A stretch of DNA of 35,394 nt from JAAZPG01 sp012797375 (lineage in GTDB: Bacteria; Acidobacteriota; Aminicenantia; Aminicenantales; UBA4085). Under the pieces are notes generated by a model. That model did no database searches and was not told where the DNA came from. It was given only the letters and a program-made list of their open reading frames with translations. The position numbers and the translations under genes were made by a program. Shown in pieces: positions 32,843 to 35,394 of the stretch. Every line of letters starts with the position of its first letter. Position 1 is the stretch's first letter. The stretch is taken from positions 1 through 35,394 of the forward strand of contig CALMMC010000043.1 of the NCBI GenBank assembly GCA_937868205.1. The letters are read 5' to 3'.

Positions 32843-34234
32843 ATGGAAACCTTGCGCTTCGACGCGGTCGTGATCGGAGGGGGGGAAGCCGGGCTCGCGG
32901 CCGCGGTCAAGGCGGCCGAGCTGGGCGCCCGGGTCGGCCTGATCGAAAGCAGCTCCCAGCTGGGCGGGGCCTGCGTGGCCACCGGGACGCTGCCCAGCAA
33001 GACGTTCTCGATTTCGACCGGGATGTTCGAAACCATCAAGAAAGCCAAAAGCTTCGGCGTCCGGATCGACGGACCGGTGTCCCTCGACTTCCAGGAAGTC
33101 GTCGCCAGCCGCAACCGGCTGATGAAATGCGACATCGGCGTCATCCAATCGCATCTCCGGTCGCGGAAGGTCACGCTCGTGTCCGGCCGGGCCGCGTTCG
33201 CCGCCCCCGATCGGATCCGGGTCGCCCGGGCCGACGGAACGGAAGCCGTGATCGAAAGCTCCCGGACCATCGTCGCCGCCGGCTCCCATCCGATTCATCT
33301 GCCCGTCCTGCCCGTCGACGGCGCTACGGTCATCACCACCGACGAGATCGTCGCCCTGGCCTCTTGCCCGCCCCGGATCGTCATCATCGGAGCCGGGATC
33401 ATCGGCTGCGAGTATGCCTTCATCTTCCGGACATTCGGAGCGGACGTGACCCTGATCGAGAAAACCGGCCGGGCGCTTCCCGGACAGGACAAGGACGTCG
33501 TCGCGGCCGTCGAAAAGGAATTGAAGCGCCGCGGAGTCGCCCTCCGTTTCGGGACGTCGGTCTCCGCCTGCGCCGCCGGTCTCGAGGGCGGACGCCTCGT
33601 GACGACCGAGAGCGGAGAAACATTCGCCGCCGACCTGGTCTTGACCTGCGTCGGCCGTCGTCCCTCGACGGAAGACCTCGGGCTCGAGGCGGCCGGCGTC
33701 GCCGTCGGCGGGCGGGGAGAAATCATCGTCGACGAATGTCTGGAAACGACCGGAACGGGCATCTTCGCCGCCGGCGACGTCCTCGGTCGGAGGATGCAAT
33801 CCTCCACAGCCATCCTCGAGGGCGCGGTGGCCGCGGAAAACGCCTTGGGCGGCTCCCGGACGATCGACGAGCGCTTCGTCCCCGGCGGGATCTACACCCA
33901 GCCCGAGATCGGTTCGGTCGGCCTGACCGAGGACGAGGCCGCGGCCAAGGGGATCCCGCTCATCGTCGGCGTTTGCCCCTATGCCTCCCTGGTCAAGGCC
34001 TGCAGCCTCCAGACCTTCAATCCGGGCTTTATCAAGATGCTCTTCGACCCGTCCTCCCACAAGCTGATCGGCGCCCATATCCTCGGCCCGGAATCGGCCG
34101 AGATCATTCACAATCTCGTCGTGGCCATGCGGACCGGGGCGACGGCCGAGGATTTCGTCTACTCGATTTATCACCATCCGAGCCTCTCGGAAGGCTTCCG
34201 GGAAGCGGCCCGCGACGCCCTGTCGAAAATCTGA
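32843..34234 (+). CDS. FAD-dependent pyridine nucleotide oxidoreductase, SthA-like
   Basis: 463 residues with the class I flavin disulfide-reductase layout: FAD-binding VVIGGGEAGLAAAVKAAELG, NAD(P)-binding VIIGAGIIGCEYAF, FAD motif GTGIFAAGDV, and dimer-domain end HHPSLSEGFREAA. The place of the redox disulfide reads GGACVATGTLPSK: C44 is kept but the second Cys is Thr49. Dihydrolipoyl dehydrogenase and mercuric reductase need both. The same Cys-x4-Thr arrangement occurs in soluble transhydrogenase SthA, so hydride exchange between NADH and NADPH or an acceptor is more likely. The next gene starts 11 bases after its stop, suggesting joint electron transfer. Confidence 0.85.
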   Translation: METLRFDAVVIGGGEAGLAAAVKAAELGARVGLIESSSQLGGACVATGTLPSKTFSISTGMFETIKKAKSFGVRIDGPVSLDFQEVVASRNRLMKCDIGVIQSHLRSRKVTLVSGRAAFAAPDRIRVARADGTEAVIESSRTIVAAGSHPIHLPVLPVDGATVITTDEIVALASCPPRIVIIGAGIIGCEYAFIFRTFGADVTLIEKTGRALPGQDKDVVAAVEKELKRRGVALRFGTSVSACAAGLEGGRLVTTESGETFAADLVLTCVGRRPSTEDLGLEAAGVAVGGRGEIIVDECLETTGTGIFAAGDVLGRRMQSSTAILEGAVAAENALGGSRTIDERFVPGGIYTQPEIGSVGLTEDEAAAKGIPLIVGVCPYASLVKACSLQTFNPGFIKMLFDPSSHKLIGAHILGPESAEIIHNLVVAMRTGATAEDFVYSIYHHPSLSEGFREAARDALSKI

Positions 34235-34245
34235 CGAGGCGGGTC

Positions 34246-35299
34246 ATGGGTCGGGATTTTCTCCGCAGCGGTTTCATCGCCCGGCTGGCGGCCTCGCCCC
34301 GTTTCCCAAGCGCCGCCCGTCTTTTCACCCTCGCCGCTTTCCTCCTTCTCATCGCCGGGGGGCTCGCCGTCCCTCACGTCTCCCCCGGCCTGACCGGAAT
34401 CCTGCGCAACACCAGCCTGGCCTCGCTCGTCGTCTGGTCGCTCTGGTGGCCGCTGGTCATCATGAGCGCGGCCGTCCTGGGACGGGTTTGGTGCACGGTC
34501 TGCCCCATGGAAATGGTCGCCTCGGCGTGTTCCCGGATCGGCTTGAAAAAGCGGATTCCGCGGTTTCTCGCCTCGGGCCGGGGCGTCGTATTCTTTTATA
34601 TCCTCGCCCTCCTGGGATTCATCCGGACATTTTGGGCGCACCGCTATCCCGAGCGCATGGCCCTGTTTTTTCTGTTTCTCCTGGGCTCCGCCGCGGCGGC
34701 TGGATTTCTCTTCAACCGGCGGGCGTTCTGCTCGCACCTTTGCCCCGTCGGCCGGATCCTGGGCTTATACGCCTGCGGGGCGGCCCTGGAATGGCGCGTC
34801 CGGGATCCCGGGATCTGCGCGGCTTGCGGGGGGAAAAACTGCCTTTCCCGGCCGGAGGCCGGCTTCGGCCCGGCGGCAACCTGCCCGAGCGGGCTTCATC
34901 CGGCCGCGATCCGGGATAATCGCGATTGCCTCGTCTGCACCGAATGCCTGAAGGCCTGCCCGTCGAGGAATCTTCGGCTGTCATTGCGCAAGCCCCTGTC
35001 CGACTTTTTCACGGGCCTGCGGCTTCGCAACACGGACCTGTTCCTGCTCGTCCCCGTCTCCGGGCTGGTCGTTTGGGAGCTGGCCGAGGAATGGGGTCCG
35101 GCCCGCAAGGCTCTTGAGGCCGTTCCGGCCGCGGCCAACGCGGCCCTCGGGCTTTCGGGCGGGGCGGCCAACTTCGTCCAGGCCGTGATTCTCTTTCTTC
35201 TTTTCCCCGCCTTGCTGCTTCTCATCCCGGCCGCGGCCGGACGGATGTTGAACAAAACGACTCTCCTGGAGTCCGCCCGGACGTTCGGCCTCCTCCTCC
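34246..35299 (+). CDS. NapH/NosR-like membrane 4Fe-4S polyferredoxin (partial, cut at contig end)
   Basis: Direct translation from ATG 34246 (GAGG six bases before) gives 351 codons until adapter sequence begins. Hydrophobic helices at about 27-48, 60-78, 113-128 and 138-156 are interspersed with WCTVCPMEM (C83, C86) and FCSHLCPVG (C162, C166), the CxxCP/CxxxCP pattern of NapH-type quinol-to-ferredoxin proteins. Cluster cysteines follow: CAACGGKNC (191-199), ATCPSG (C213) and CLVCTECLKACP (228-239). Two further helices come near the end. It likely moves electrons between the membrane pool and a soluble partner, perhaps the SthA-like flavoprotein just before it. Confidence 0.85.
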
Positions 35300-35394
35300 C
35301 TGTCTCTTATACACATCTCCGAGCCCACGAGACTCCTGAGCATCTCGTATGCCGTCTTCTGCTTGAAAAAAAAAAAAACAATCACACAAACAAT
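35300..35394 (+). other. Illumina Nextera adapter read-through (contamination)
   Basis: CTGTCTCTTATACACATCT (35300-35318) is the Tn5 mosaic end, followed by CCGAGCCCACGAGAC (35319-35333), the 8-base index TCCTGAGC (35334-35341, which I recognise as i7 index N704), the P7 end ATCTCGTATGCC...CTTG (35342-35365), 13 A (35366-35378) and a low-complexity tail. None of this is genomic. Confidence 0.98.

Noticed and set aside
32843..34234. Mercuric reductase (MerA), tempting because of nearby hgcAB
   Set aside because: The second active-site cysteine is Thr and there is no C-terminal cysteine pair; the pattern fits SthA-like enzymes, and the gene is 18 kb away from hgcAB.
34981..35385. A 134-residue minus-strand frame starting MIVFFFFKQKTAYEM
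   Set aside because: Its N-terminus is translated Nextera adapter and the rest is the antisense of the NapH-like gene.
1..35394. CRISPR arrays, tRNA, rRNA, insertion sequences or prophage
   Set aside because: I looked for regular repeats, tRNA arm motifs, transposase motifs and phage genes on both strands and saw none.

Overview
The window is 35.4 kb of high-GC bacterial chromosome with strong G/C preference at third codon positions, short gaps, many stop/start overlaps and Shine-Dalgarno-type starts. Gene content and style suggest an uncultured anaerobe of the Acidobacteriota/Aminicenantes type. That placement is an inference: no rRNA or other marker gene is present. The last 95 bases are Illumina Nextera adapter, so this is the end of a draft, probably metagenomic, contig and genomic sequence stops at 35299.

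Layout. 0-1.4 kb (minus): a tandem-HTH MerR regulator overlaps a cobalamin-binding radical SAM gene that runs off the left edge. 1.8-3.8 kb (minus): an alpha-oxoamine synthase and an SDR joined by ATGA, which could be a sphingoid-type lipid module. 4-5.8 kb: an aspartase fused to an N-terminal cyclic-nucleotide-binding domain. 5.9-10.1 kb (minus): a ZIP metal transporter, a cysteine-rich V4R-like protein, a hotdog thioesterase, a TrmL-type tRNA methyltransferase lacking a normal start codon, and a POT peptide transporter. 10.3-12.6 kb: an M48 lipoprotein protease convergent with a YdfG-like SDR, with a long perfect hairpin at the junction. 12.6-13.4 kb: about 760 bp without a convincing gene but dense in hairpins, with a promoter-like sequence on the minus strand.

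The most notable locus is 13.4-15.3 kb (minus): a cysteine-rich MarR regulator, then hgcA, then hgcB. HgcA carries the diagnostic NVWCAAGK cap-helix motif, a corrinoid-binding-type domain and five membrane segments; HgcB is a two-cluster ferredoxin. Together they are the gene pair for mercury methylation. This HgcB lacks the usual C-terminal cysteine pair, and the regulator overlaps hgcA.

15.4-18.4 kb (plus): a secreted subtilisin-like protease and an SH3/beta-barrel outer-membrane protein behind a good sigma70-type promoter. 18.4-20.1 kb (minus): an exported amidohydrolase. 20.2-23.8 kb (plus): a very large, atypical GH13 protein. 23.8-25.9 kb: a six-helix membrane protein and a secreted protein with a duplicated cysteine-containing domain, divergently transcribed from facing promoters. 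26-32.2 kb (minus): an addA-addB-type recombination helicase/nuclease pair. 32.3-32.7 kb: a serine-hydrolase pseudogene with its centre deleted. 32.8-35.3 kb (plus): an SthA-like flavoprotein and a NapH-like membrane polyferredoxin cut off by the contig end.

Two edge genes (1-663 minus, 34246-35299 plus), the trmL-like gene and the serine-hydrolase remnant were read directly by translating the sequence.
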